This document shows positions 16,293-24,674 of a stretch of DNA of 29,599 nt, piece after piece. The stretch spans positions 1 to 29,599 of the forward strand of contig DDWW01000065.1 of NCBI GenBank assembly GCA_002347085.1, read 5' to 3'. The notes below the pieces were generated by a model that was not told the DNA's origin, did no database searches, and was given only the letters and a program-made list of their open reading frames with translations. Each line of letters opens with the position of its first letter. Position 1 is the first letter of the stretch. This stretch comes from Desulfobulbaceae bacterium UBA2276. Lineage in GTDB: Bacteria > Desulfobacterota > Desulfobulbia > Desulfobulbales > Desulfocapsaceae. A program made the position numbers and the translations under genes.

Positions 16293-16679
16293 TCAAGCCC
16301 CCTGCTGGCGACTCTCTCGATGGGCAATGACAATCTTCTCCACCAGGGTTTCCAGGTCAATGGGCTTCAAACAATAATCGCTGGCGCCGCAGTCAATCCC
16401 GTACAGGCCCGTCTGCATCGAGGCATGACCGGTCAACAGGATGACCGGCAGGGTCGGCCATTTCCCCTTGATCTCCTTGAGACAGTCCATGCCATCCCGA
16501 TCAGGAAGCATAACATCCAGCACCACGATATCAGGCCAAGCTGATTCAATAATCGTCAAGCCCTCAGCGCAGGTAAGGGCGATTCTGGCGGAATATCCAC
16601 GGCGCATCAGCCTCTTGCAGGTTGTTTCCACGAAATCAAATTCATCATCAATGAGCAGGATTTTAAGATCCGTGGTCAT
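16293..16679 (-). CDS. Single-domain response regulator (PEP-protein partner)
   Basis: A 128-aa stand-alone receiver with no output domain. The phosphorylation residues are all present: acidic pair in LLIDDEFDF, phosphoacceptor D55 in IVVLDVMLP, Thr in ILLTGHAS and Lys in YCLKPID. Its ATG overlaps the stop of the PEP/pyruvate-binding gene (ATGA, 16676-16679) and it has GGGAGGAATGAC directly upstream, so the two are translationally coupled. A lone receiver in such a pair would act by protein-protein contact. It resembles the receiver at 21627-21998. The sequence gives no direct clue to the cognate kinase; the nearest is the dCache kinase at 22025-23728. Confidence 0.93.
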   Translation of the reverse strand: MTTDLKILLIDDEFDFVETTCKRLMRRGYSARIALTCAEGLTIIESAWPDIVVLDVMLPDRDGMDCLKEIKGKWPTLPVILLTGHASMQTGLYGIDCGASDYCLKPIDLETLVEKIVIAHRESRQQGA

Positions 16680-19258
16680 GTCATTCCTCCCTCTCCGGTT
16701 TGTAAAAGAGTGTGTAAATCGGCCATTATCTTCTGCTGGTACTGGGCAACCATCCCCTCATCGCCCATGACCATATCAATCTGACGGGTGTGAATAATCA
16801 GATAGCCAAGAATCTTCAACCGTTCCTGCAGGAAAAGGCTGGTGTTTTTTTCGATCCTGGCAGTCATGGCATCCGCCTTCTGCTCTACCCGGAAGCCGAA
16901 TTCATTCAAGATATCACTGATCAACCGGATGCGCAGCAGACGACGATTTTCATCGGCCGCCCCCCCCTTAAACTGGAAGCTGACATAGTTTTCGGTGAGG
17001 AATTCTCCCAAATTCGCCTCCACCAAGGCAAAATGATAGCCAAGGCGGACACTCAGGTTGCAGAAATTCTTTGAGATAAGAAAGTAATTTTTTGCCACCA
17101 AAGATGAGCGTACCGCGGGATCAAGGTTGGTATTTCGTGTGGACTGAAAGATAATGGAGCCAAATCCTCGCAAGCTGACGGGCGGCGGGCCAGCCCAGGG
17201 AAAGGCGGTCATCCCCTGCCAGATGGCCAGCATGGGCACAGAAACAATATGGCCGAGATCAACATAACGGCTCTCCGGGTCAAAATCCTGGCGAAAGCCA
17301 TCATCGAGATCAATCACCCACCACTGGGAAGGGGCATCCACCACCAACTGCTTGGCGGCCTTGTCATCAAAGCCGTAGCGCTCACCAAAATTGAACATCT
17401 CGACCACGGCCTTCTCATGACAGAAACGGGTAAGATCGTGCAAGGTCTGGCAAGAATCAGAACGGAAGAATGGCGAAGTGGGATCGGTCAGATTAAGGGG
17501 TGTAATATATTCCATGGCCTCCCTTAGAATTTTATACACCGGGCTCCCGGCCATAAGATTCGGCTTCGGCGGGGCCAGGGCCAGCAGGGGTTCAACCCGG
17601 CCACCATACACCTTACCCGCAGTGGCGTCCACGGTGACCAGATGGTGATTTTCAAGGGCCGTCAGGGCCTGTTTCATCCCGAAAATGGCCGGGACACCGA
17701 ATTCACGGGCCACGGTGGCAAGATGGGCGGCCACCTGGCCGGTTTCGCTGATCACCGCCGCCGCCCGATCTAACAAACTGGCCCAGTCTGGATACGGGGT
17801 CTCAACAACCAGAACCGCACCTTTGGGAAAGCGCAACAGATCGAGACTGGAACGCACCATAAAAACCGGACCGCAACCAACCCCACGGCTGACACAGACC
17901 CCACCGGCAAAGAGCGGCGCGGGGAGATCACTCAACTCATCTGCCGCCGGACTGTGGGCAATGAGCACCGGCGGCTCGCCAGGAACAGGCCGACCCAAGG
18001 GACGGCTTTGCAGGATATACAAAAGCCCCGCCTGATCGATTGACCACTCGATATCCTGAGGCGCACCAAAATGTTCTTCCAGGCGCACACCGACCTCGGC
18101 CAGTTCCGCCGCCTGGGCTGCACTCAGTCTCAGCAATGAAGCACCCCCTCCCCCCTCGCGTCCCGCTCCAAATTGTCGATCCAGAATATCATAAGGCACA
18201 GTCCGACTGACCCTGAGCTGCTCAGTCGCAGCGCTGCCATCCACCACATTGCCGGCAAGGCCCGGAGCCGCCTGGATCATGACAAAACTGCTGCGCGGAT
18301 CATCCGGGGCCCGTGAATAAAGAACCCCGCTTATGGCCGCATCCACCATGCGCAGACAGCCAACGCACATGTGCACGTCCTGATGCCGAAAGCCCCGCTG
18401 CTGTCGATAAACAATGGCCTGGCTTTTATACTTGCCGGCCACGATCTCCTTATAGGCCTGACCCACAAATTCGCGGCTGACATTGAGCTGGGTCCGGTAC
18501 TGACCGGCAAAGGAGACATTGCTGCTGTCTTCACCGATGGCACTCGAACGGAGGGCAACCAACAGCTCGGACTCGGCATCGGTGGCAAGCTGCTGATAAT
18601 GGGCCAGGATCGCCTCTTCCAGGTCTTCCGGCAGCGGCGCGTTCGAAATCAGACCTTGAATTCCGGCGCTGACGGTGTAAAGCTCCTCCAGATTATCGAG
18701 ATCAAGACCCTTCAACCGGCGATTGATCTCCACCTGCAGATCATTGACCTGGGTAAAATGTCGGACAGCAACGGCAGTCATCACAAAGCCATCCGGGGTT
18801 CGTAAGCCCACCCGGTTTCTGACCTCACCCAGATTGGCCATTTTTTCGCCCACCTGATCCACCATACCGGCATCCACCTCGGCCATGGACAGGATCGCCG
18901 CACCCTCGGTGGTCGCAGGCCGACTGGCAATGATCTGCTCAAGCTGCCTGGTTATCGCCCTGAATGGCTGGTCCAGCCCGGCGTATCTCCCATCGGCCAG
19001 CCTGTTCAGATGCTGGATCATCTTGTAGATATTCACTGAAAGAGCAGTACAATTGCCCCGGATAAAGGCCATGCCAAAGGATTTACCGACACTGAGGGCC
19101 TGTTCCATCTCCGCCATCAGTTCCAAGGCGTTGTTGTTGGCGGTAAGCAAAGAGCGGAATTCCTTGTAATGACTGCGAAAAGCGGCCTGCAACTCCGCCG
19201 GCTTCAGCTTGGGCTTGCTACTGAACAGAGAGGCGATGCGATCAAAAAGAGAGGTCAT
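16676..19258 (-). CDS. PEP/pyruvate-binding swivelling-His protein lacking the PEP synthase TIM barrel
   Basis: A protein of about 860 aa related to PEP synthase and pyruvate phosphate dikinase. Layout: a helical N-terminal region (1-120), then an ATP-grasp PPDK_N domain with ANLGEVRNRVGLRTPDGFVM and ALRSSAIGEDSSNVSFAGQY. The PEP-utilizer swivel domain follows, with phosphohistidine H512 in AAHLATVAREFGVPAIFG. The last 300 residues (from about 555) are unlike the PEP/pyruvate TIM barrel and unknown to me. It can therefore plausibly phosphorylate itself from ATP, but lacks the domain that makes PEP; a phosphotransfer or regulatory role is my inference. ATG 19258 is preferred over TTG 19273. 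A partial sigma54-like match (TTGGCACTGTTTTTTCG) lies on the minus strand near 19350-19366. Confidence 0.85.
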   Translation of the reverse strand: MTSLFDRIASLFSSKPKLKPAELQAAFRSHYKEFRSLLTANNNALELMAEMEQALSVGKSFGMAFIRGNCTALSVNIYKMIQHLNRLADGRYAGLDQPFRAITRQLEQIIASRPATTEGAAILSMAEVDAGMVDQVGEKMANLGEVRNRVGLRTPDGFVMTAVAVRHFTQVNDLQVEINRRLKGLDLDNLEELYTVSAGIQGLISNAPLPEDLEEAILAHYQQLATDAESELLVALRSSAIGEDSSNVSFAGQYRTQLNVSREFVGQAYKEIVAGKYKSQAIVYRQQRGFRHQDVHMCVGCLRMVDAAISGVLYSRAPDDPRSSFVMIQAAPGLAGNVVDGSAATEQLRVSRTVPYDILDRQFGAGREGGGGASLLRLSAAQAAELAEVGVRLEEHFGAPQDIEWSIDQAGLLYILQSRPLGRPVPGEPPVLIAHSPAADELSDLPAPLFAGGVCVSRGVGCGPVFMVRSSLDLLRFPKGAVLVVETPYPDWASLLDRAAAVISETGQVAAHLATVAREFGVPAIFGMKQALTALENHHLVTVDATAGKVYGGRVEPLLALAPPKPNLMAGSPVYKILREAMEYITPLNLTDPTSPFFRSDSCQTLHDLTRFCHEKAVVEMFNFGERYGFDDKAAKQLVVDAPSQWWVIDLDDGFRQDFDPESRYVDLGHIVSVPMLAIWQGMTAFPWAGPPPVSLRGFGSIIFQSTRNTNLDPAVRSSLVAKNYFLISKNFCNLSVRLGYHFALVEANLGEFLTENYVSFQFKGGAADENRRLLRIRLISDILNEFGFRVEQKADAMTARIEKNTSLFLQERLKILGYLIIHTRQIDMVMGDEGMVAQYQQKIMADLHTLLQTGEGGMT

Positions 19259-19464
19259 GGCTGGATCGTTCAAGCTGGGCTGATTGCCAGGTCAGACGGG
19301 ATATTTCTTCGACGGAAACTGACTTTCTTCAATATATCGAAAAAACAGTGCCAAGGAAATGAGAATTAAAGCGAGCTGGACAAACAAGATAGATTTCAAG
19401 AGAATGAAAACGCTGACAACGTCTGGAACAAGGTCTGAAAAAAACAGGGGATAACCTGACACAA

Positions 19465-19504
19465 ACCGTTTGCTCCGGGCAGCATACCACCCGAAACAAA
19501 CGGT
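19465..19504 (-). terminator. Hairpin downstream of the TauE/SafE pair
   Basis: ACCGTTTG (19465-19472) and CAAACGGT (19497-19504) pair perfectly, with an inner CGGG/CCCG stem (19476-19479 with 19490-19493). On the minus strand the stem is followed by TTTGTGT, a short imperfect T-run. It sits 11 nt beyond the stop of the 232-aa gene and probably ends that transcript. Confidence 0.5.
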
Positions 19505-19515
19505 AGATTCGACCC

Positions 19516-20214
19516 TTAATGTTCCAGCTTGAGCCCCCAGCCTTCAAACATGAAGAGGATGGAAAACCCGAACCACATGGTATAGATCACATAGCCAACC
19601 AGAGAACAAATGACTAATACCGCCTTGTCCTTGATGGACTGCGCCTCAATCCCGTAATAATTATAGGATGGCTCAACGGTCTTGGTCCGCACCTGATAGA
19701 GAACTTTTGATTCTGCAAATTTTTCCTGTTTGGTCAGGCTTTTTTCCATGGACTTCAAGATGTTATACCAATCATACATCGCCTGTTTTTCAGCGAATCC
19801 ATATTTACTGCTGACAGTCTTGCCGTCATTGGCAAACATGGAGTCCGCGTCAGCGAGAATGGTACTCAGCAGCCCACCGAAATCCCCGCTGAGCTTGATT
19901 TCTTTATCGCCAGCCTCGACCTTCATGCCGGCATGCTGCATCAAAGCAGTCATTCTTTCCATTGAGAGCTTAGCATCGGCTTTAATATTCAGGGCGATGT
20001 TGTTGCCCTTGAAGACCTCGATCTTTTTCTGGGTAGCAGGGATATAATAAGCTGATTTTTTGGATATGGAATTATACATACTGTCCATATAGTCCAGCAT
20101 ATTGACCTTCTTGCCCTGACCAGGATAAAGTGGTGAAAGAAGCAGGGCAAAAACGATCCAGAAAGCGATATGGAGCACCAGGCCACTGGTGAACTCTTTT
20201 TTATGGGCAATCAT
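19516..20214 (-). CDS. Two-TM periplasmic-domain protein coupled to the TauE/SafE transporter
   Basis: A 232-aa protein, not assigned to a named family. TM1 is at about 10-28 and TM2 at about 199-222, bracketing a soluble domain of about 170 residues (rich in Lys/Ser/Met, with FGGLLSTILADADSMFAN) that would face the periplasm. Its ATG overlaps the stop of the transporter gene (ATGA, 20211-20214) behind GGAGGTAAAAGT, so it is translated with the transporter. The layout suggests an accessory or ligand-capturing subunit. A longer frame exists upstream (to 20457), but it runs antiparallel to nothing real and lies inside the transporter gene in another frame. Confidence 0.8.
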   Translation of the reverse strand: MIAHKKEFTSGLVLHIAFWIVFALLLSPLYPGQGKKVNMLDYMDSMYNSISKKSAYYIPATQKKIEVFKGNNIALNIKADAKLSMERMTALMQHAGMKVEAGDKEIKLSGDFGGLLSTILADADSMFANDGKTVSSKYGFAEKQAMYDWYNILKSMEKSLTKQEKFAESKVLYQVRTKTVEPSYNYYGIEAQSIKDKAVLVICSLVGYVIYTMWFGFSILFMFEGWGLKLEH

Positions 20215-21512
20215 ACTTTTACCTCCGTGTGCGCGTGGCCCTCTCCTTTGAGGACGCTGATATTGGTGAAGAAGATATAGAAGACCCAGATGGCAAAGGC
20301 GCCAAGCACCCCAAAGAAAATCCAGGTGCCCACCGTTTCCAGCATCTTGCCGGTCTCGACAGACATGGGGATATACCCCATGCTGGCAAGCTTGGAAGGC
20401 AGGGCAAAGGCACGGTTGACAAAACCGGCCGAGGTGGCGACGGCATACAGACCGCAAATGGTGGGACCGCTGACGACCTTGGTGATCAGAGAACCAATCT
20501 GAATGCCGACAAGCGAGCCGAGCAGCATGCCCATGGCCAGGGTATAGAAGATAAAACCATAGACGGCATACTGGGAAAGCCCTGCGTATCCGGCAGTGAA
20601 GATGATTTGAAAGATGTCGGTACCGACAGTGGTGGCTGAAGAGACACCCAGGGTATAGACAAAGATCGGGAAGGTCAAGAAGCCGCCTCCTACACCCATG
20701 ATGGCTGCGGCCATACCAACCACAAAGCCGCTGGACACCAGGAACAACCAGGATATCTTGCGACCGCCGGGAGTAACGCCCTCATCAAAGGTGATCATGG
20801 GGGGCAGATTAACAGACTGAATCTTGCGGGCAATATTGGTCATACCAGCGGTACCGGCGGCAATGTCGGAAGCCTTTTGCACTGGCGCGGGTTTACGGGA
20901 ACGGAAAAAATCCATCAACGCGTAGGAACAGAGGAAACCCAGCATCAGAACATAGATGGTGGTAATAAAGGCATCGCTCAATACCGGGTTCATCTCATAC
21001 AGGGTCCGGTTGACCCAGCCACCCAAGGTGGCGCCGCCGATGGAGCCTACGAGAAAATATGCGGCCAGACCAACAGAGATATTCCCCAACTTGCGATGGA
21101 GAACGCTGCCCATGATTGCCTTGGCAAAGATATGAAACAAGTCGGTGCCGACGGCGAGGATACCTTTCACCCCGGCGCTCATCAGGGCGGGGGCAATAAT
21201 AAAGCCGCCACCAGCGCCAATACAACCGGTGATCAGACCGGCTACAATACCCACTCCGATGGAGGCAAAGAAGATAGTTGGGGTGTAAAAGGCCGGGGCA
21301 TAGGCCGTCTTGCCGCCAAGCATACCTGGCAACTGACCAATAACATCATCGGCAAAGGCCACGCCGCCGACGAGGATGGGGACAATAAGCAGGCACAAAA
21401 TCGCCAGCCGTTTGCGATCATGCAGAATGGTGTTCGAGCAATCAAGTTCCCACTGGGCATGGGCCCTGGCGCCCATCAGCATGAACTGATTTAATTCTTT
21501 GAAAAATTTCAT
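20211..21512 (-). CDS. Long TauE/SafE-family transporter
   Basis: A 433-aa integral membrane protein. After an N-terminal cytoplasmic stretch (FKELNQFMLMGARAHAQWEL) and TM1, two homologous halves carry GCIGAGGGFIIAPALMS with VGTDLFH, and MGVGGGFLTFPIF with VGTDIFQ. These are the paired TauE/SafE signatures; the two GTD sites are typical of the longer members. A soluble loop of about 60 residues lies between the halves. Long members of this family in sulfate reducers have been suggested to move sulfate, sulfite or related sulfur anions, but the substrate here is not proven. The ATG at 21512 has GAAAGGAG 8 nt upstream, better than 21533. It is followed in an overlapping frame by its membrane partner. 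Confidence 0.92.
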   Translation of the reverse strand: MKFFKELNQFMLMGARAHAQWELDCSNTILHDRKRLAILCLLIVPILVGGVAFADDVIGQLPGMLGGKTAYAPAFYTPTIFFASIGVGIVAGLITGCIGAGGGFIIAPALMSAGVKGILAVGTDLFHIFAKAIMGSVLHRKLGNISVGLAAYFLVGSIGGATLGGWVNRTLYEMNPVLSDAFITTIYVLMLGFLCSYALMDFFRSRKPAPVQKASDIAAGTAGMTNIARKIQSVNLPPMITFDEGVTPGGRKISWLFLVSSGFVVGMAAAIMGVGGGFLTFPIFVYTLGVSSATTVGTDIFQIIFTAGYAGLSQYAVYGFIFYTLAMGMLLGSLVGIQIGSLITKVVSGPTICGLYAVATSAGFVNRAFALPSKLASMGYIPMSVETGKMLETVGTWIFFGVLGAFAIWVFYIFFTNISVLKGEGHAHTEVKV

Positions 21513-21626
21513 TCCTTTTACTCCTTTCTCCATGTTGAATAATAAAAATCCTCGCTCCCCCCTTGGTTGCGAGGCACCTTGTCATGTTCCTGGATTTATG
21601 TTTCCTTGGCCTGATGATGCGTATCC

Positions 21627-21998
21627 TTATGGACTCCGTTTCCTGGCCGCCTGAAGTTTTTCCAGGAGCGTTTCAAATTCCACCGGCTTGATCAGATAAT
21701 CAAAGGCTCCGTTGCGAATCCCCTCCTCTCCCTCACTGGCCGAGGCATGACCAGTAAGGATAACAACCCGGGTTTGCGGGCTGATTTTCATTATCTCCCG
21801 CAGGACCTCGCTGCCGTCCATATCAGGAAGACGCATATCGAGCAATGCCACCGCAAAATTACCGGCCGCAATCTTGCGTATGGCCTCGCCACCAGTCAGC
21901 ACCCCTTCACTTGCCCACCCCCTTTTACAAAGGCGCCGCACCAGGGTGGAGACGAACTCCTGTTCATCATCAATCACGAGTACTGAAAATTCGGCCAT
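21627..21998 (-). CDS. Single-domain response regulator upstream of TauE/SafE
   Basis: A 123-aa receiver without output domain. Key residues are complete: acidic pair D10-D11 in VIDDEQEF, phosphoacceptor D54 in ALLDMRLPD, Thr in VILTGHAS and Lys in YLIKPVE. It starts 26 nt after the dCache kinase stop and has AGAGGAAATAAA before the ATG, so it is likely the kinase's direct partner. The gap of about 114 nt to the transporter gene contains only a weak CCTCGC/GCGAGG stem near 21550-21573 and no gene. It probably works by protein contact or phosphotransfer. Confidence 0.93.
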   Translation of the reverse strand: MAEFSVLVIDDEQEFVSTLVRRLCKRGWASEGVLTGGEAIRKIAAGNFAVALLDMRLPDMDGSEVLREIMKISPQTRVVILTGHASASEGEEGIRNGAFDYLIKPVEFETLLEKLQAARKRSP

Positions 21999-22024
21999 TT
22001 TATTTCCTCTACCCCCCTGTCTTA

Positions 22025-23728
22025 TCAGGACAAAGCAGCCTCAGTTTGCCCAAGCAGGGCCGGCAGCGTGACCCGGAAAATACAACCACCCTGCACCCCG
22101 TTTCGCGCCTCAATGCTGCCACCGAGCCGCTCCATGATATTATAGGAAATGGCCAGGCCAATTCCGGTGCCACTCCCCATTTTTTTGGTGGTATAGAAAG
22201 GTTCAAAGACCTTTTTCAAGGCATCTTCCGAAAGTCCCGGCCCATTATCGGCAAATTCAACCATGATCTGTTTTCCGACCAGACTGGTAGTGATGGCAAT
22301 TTCACCGTCATCACCAATGGCATCAACACCATTATTGAGGATATTGAGGAAGACCTGTTGCAACTGGCTGCTGTCGGTAGTAATAAGCGGCAGCATGGAA
22401 TCCAAGCAGCGACGAATGGTAATCCTGTGATTATGCGCTTCTTTTTCCAGAAACGAGACCGTCTCCTCCACCAGGGCGTTAAGATCGGTTGCCGATTTCA
22501 GTCCATCCGTACTGCGGGAAAACCCCAGCAGCCTATGGGTAATGGTGCTGGCCCGTTTGACCTGGGCCCTGATTTTGAGAATTGCGGACCGATATTCGTC
22601 ACTATTTTTTAGAGACGACGGTTCCTCCTCACTCAACAGTTCATCAAGCCACCCGGCCTGATCACCAATAATCTGCAGGGGGTTATTGATTTCATGGGCG
22701 ACGCTGGCCGCCATCCGGCCGATCAAGGCCATTTTTTCCGAATAACGGATTCGGTCATACAGCAGCACACGCTGGTGGTCGGCATCTTCGACCTTCTTCA
22801 TCATCGAAAACACCAGCAAAATAGCAACCGCAATGATGAGCAGGCCCGCACCGCCGATGATCATCTGGTCACGCTGCCTGGCCCGGTAAAAATCCGCCAG
22901 CGAGGTCTCGATATCTGTCTTCAGCACCAGGATCCAGGCGTTATTTTTCATCCCGGTGGTGGCATAGAGAAACCCTTGAGTATTATGAATGGTCAGGTTA
23001 CCATTTGAGGTCAGGAGCGTTTTCTCCCAGGCAGGCAAAGAGGCCAGCCCCAGGCGGCTTGGCGTTTGCATCTCGCCCTGACGATTGATAATAAAGGCAT
23101 CGCCACCCGGCCCAACCACAGTGCTGGCCAACAGGGCATTGAACAGCTCAGAATTAATGGTCGCCCGCAGGATCCAGGAATGGGTAGGATCGGTTACGGC
23201 CACAATAAAATGCGGCACCCCCCGAAAGCCGGTGAACACATCACTCACGTACCGGCCGCTGTGCATGACTTCAGCAAACCAGTGCGTCTCTGCATAATTT
23301 TTATCCTTCAGGTGCTCGGCAAAGGGGCCGGTATAACTCTGGTGACTACCGTCCTTGGCAATAAGGCCCAGATCAACAATAACCCCCTGGTGATTCATGG
23401 CCTTGAATATTTTCTCCAGATTGGAGGGAGCGCTCAACCAGGCGAATTCATACAATTCCGCATAGCCGGCAAGGATATTTTCCTGACTGTCAAGAAAGAG
23501 ATCAATGATCTCCCGACGGTTATTGGCCAGGCTGGTCAGCTCCACTGTGGTCTTGTCAAGCCATGACTCCTGATAAAAACGTGAAACCGCCCAACTGATA
23601 AACAGCAGGGGAACAATGGCCACCAAGATAACGACCACCACAAAGATGCGCTTCTGCCGCGCATAATACGATTCGCGCGAGCGAACCTTCAGGGCGCTGC
23701 CGGGAATGGTGGCGACATACATCTTCAT
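22025..23728 (-). CDS. dCache-type sensor histidine kinase
   Basis: A 567-aa membrane kinase. TM1 (about 27-49) is followed by a periplasmic dCache-like domain (about 50-285) with LGLIAKDGSHQSYTGPF, ETHWFAEVM and SDVFTGFRGVPHFIVAVTDP, then TM2 (about 293-315). The kinase core has H345 in AASVAHEINNPLQIIGDQAG, N-box FLNILNNGVDAI, G1 FADNGPGLS, F-box KVFEPFYTTK and G2 GSGTGIGLAISYNIM. The gene starts 2 nt after the Fis-type gene and is followed by a receiver. It shares domain layout and specific dCache motifs with the kinase at 27791-29578, so the two arose by duplication. A small periplasmic ligand is expected but cannot be named. Confidence 0.93.
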   Translation of the reverse strand: MKMYVATIPGSALKVRSRESYYARQKRIFVVVVILVAIVPLLFISWAVSRFYQESWLDKTTVELTSLANNRREIIDLFLDSQENILAGYAELYEFAWLSAPSNLEKIFKAMNHQGVIVDLGLIAKDGSHQSYTGPFAEHLKDKNYAETHWFAEVMHSGRYVSDVFTGFRGVPHFIVAVTDPTHSWILRATINSELFNALLASTVVGPGGDAFIINRQGEMQTPSRLGLASLPAWEKTLLTSNGNLTIHNTQGFLYATTGMKNNAWILVLKTDIETSLADFYRARQRDQMIIGGAGLLIIAVAILLVFSMMKKVEDADHQRVLLYDRIRYSEKMALIGRMAASVAHEINNPLQIIGDQAGWLDELLSEEEPSSLKNSDEYRSAILKIRAQVKRASTITHRLLGFSRSTDGLKSATDLNALVEETVSFLEKEAHNHRITIRRCLDSMLPLITTDSSQLQQVFLNILNNGVDAIGDDGEIAITTSLVGKQIMVEFADNGPGLSEDALKKVFEPFYTTKKMGSGTGIGLAISYNIMERLGGSIEARNGVQGGCIFRVTLPALLGQTEAALS

Positions 23729-23730
23729 GA

Positions 23731-24027
23731 TTATTCAGAACATTTCCCGAACCGTGAGCCGACAGTAGCCGTAAGGCCTTCAAGCTTTTTGAGTTTTCGC
23801 CACAGGGAAACCCGGCCTATGCCCAGGACTTCAGCCGCCCGTGACTTGTTACCGGCTACATGGGCCAGAACCTTTTGCACATACTCCTGTTCGAGCTCCA
23901 ACAGGGTCGGGAACCTGCCCTCCAGCGGATATCCTTCACACCAGCCGGCCCCCGCCACTGGACGGATTTCAATCCTTTCGCCACTGACAATAAAATGGCT
24001 GTTCATAACCACTGCCTGTTTTTGCAT
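23731..24027 (-). CDS. Stand-alone Fis-type helix-turn-helix protein
   Basis: A 98-aa protein. Residues about 43-84 form the Fis/NtrC-C-terminal DNA-binding domain (LEQEYVQKVLAHVAGNKSRA, then AEVLGIGRVSLWRKLKKL). The first 40 residues (MNSHFIVSGERIEIRPVAGA and on) are unrecognised and there is no AAA+ domain. Its DNA-binding helix resembles that of the full sigma54 activator at 25982-27433 (GNRSEAAKLLAWGRTTLWRK), so it may compete for or share its sites. It lies between a receiver gene (36-nt gap) and the kinase gene (2-nt gap), so it is in the same transcript. It could be a relic of a degraded activator, but the intact spacing and start suggest a functional gene. Confidence 0.85.
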   Translation of the reverse strand: MQKQAVVMNSHFIVSGERIEIRPVAGAGWCEGYPLEGRFPTLLELEQEYVQKVLAHVAGNKSRAAEVLGIGRVSLWRKLKKLEGLTATVGSRFGKCSE

Positions 24028-24063
24028 TCTTGTCTGGCCTTCCCGAAAAGAGGGTTCAACAAC

Positions 24064-24516
24064 TCATTTCTTCAATAAATTTCGAGCAGTTTCATATTCA
24101 CCGGCCTCGGCAAAGGCGACAGCAGTCGCCGAGCTATCGAGCAGGTTGTTTTTTGCCTGATAGGCGGCCTTGATCCTTTCCACCAGCACCTCGATATCAA
24201 TTGGTTTTTTGAGATAATCGAAGATCCCGAGCCGTCTCGCCTCCGCCTCATCCAGATCATTGCCGTGCCCGGTCTGGATAATGACCTGGATATTAGGATA
24301 GGTTTTTCGCACCCGACGCAGGACCTCCATCCCATCAATGCCTGGCATCTTCAGATCAAGGACCATGACATCGGGCTCATTGTCACCCACATATCCTAAT
24401 GCCTGTTCACCGCTGAGCGCCGTTTCACTGCCCAGGTCTCGCAGATCAAGCCGCTCCGACAAGGTCTTGATAAAATCTTCTTCATCATCTACCAGCAGAA
24501 TTTTGATATCATCCAT
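24064..24516 (-). CDS. Response regulator with FAEAGE-motif tail
   Basis: A 150-aa receiver (1-120) with all key residues: DD at 10-11, phosphoacceptor D54 in VMVLDLKMP, T82 in IIQTGHGND and K104 in YLKKPID. It is followed by a tail of about 25 residues, ATAVAFAEAGEYETARNLLK. The same tail motif occurs in the degenerate receiver at 24675-25190 and twice in the 99-aa protein at 25227-25526. GAGGAAACC precedes the ATG. The tail probably mediates binding between these proteins. Confidence 0.92.
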   Translation of the reverse strand: MDDIKILLVDDEEDFIKTLSERLDLRDLGSETALSGEQALGYVGDNEPDVMVLDLKMPGIDGMEVLRRVRKTYPNIQVIIQTGHGNDLDEAEARRLGIFDYLKKPIDIEVLVERIKAAYQAKNNLLDSSATAVAFAEAGEYETARNLLKK

Positions 24517-24553
24517 GGTTTCCTCAAGTTTATCAGCGTCTGGGGGAGGGGTC

Positions 24554-24587
24554 AGGCAGCCCCCCCAAGGAGCTGCCTACATTTTTT
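24554..24587 (+). terminator. Terminator-like hairpin pointing right between two leftward genes
   Basis: AGGCAGC (24554-24560) pairs with GCTGCCT (24572-24578) around an 11-nt loop and is followed by ACATTTTTTT on the plus strand. The flanking genes are both on the minus strand, so it would stop antisense transcription; alternatively it is part of the leader of the 24516 gene. Confidence 0.3.
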
Positions 24588-24596
24588 TCGCTCTTT

Positions 24597-24654
24597 AGGA
24601 GCCGTTACAAAACAGAGAGTGCCCTTCAGGCTCTTTCGTTACGGCTCGTCATGC
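24597..24654. repeat. Palindromic element D of the TTTAG...TATGC family
   Basis: The left arm AGGAGCCGT (24597-24605, preceded by TTT) and right arm ACGGCTCGT (24641-24649) match at 8 of 9 positions; CATGC follows, close to the TATGC of the other copies. The interior CCCTTCAGGCTC recalls the interior of element A (CCCTTCAAGCCTC). It is far from the other copies and lies between two signalling genes. Confidence 0.5.
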
Positions 24655-24674
24655 AACTGTCTATACACAACCGA

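Noticed and set aside
20877..21494. Plus-strand frame of 205 codons
   Set aside because: It is antisense to the TauE/SafE gene, has no ribosome site and no recognisable domain.
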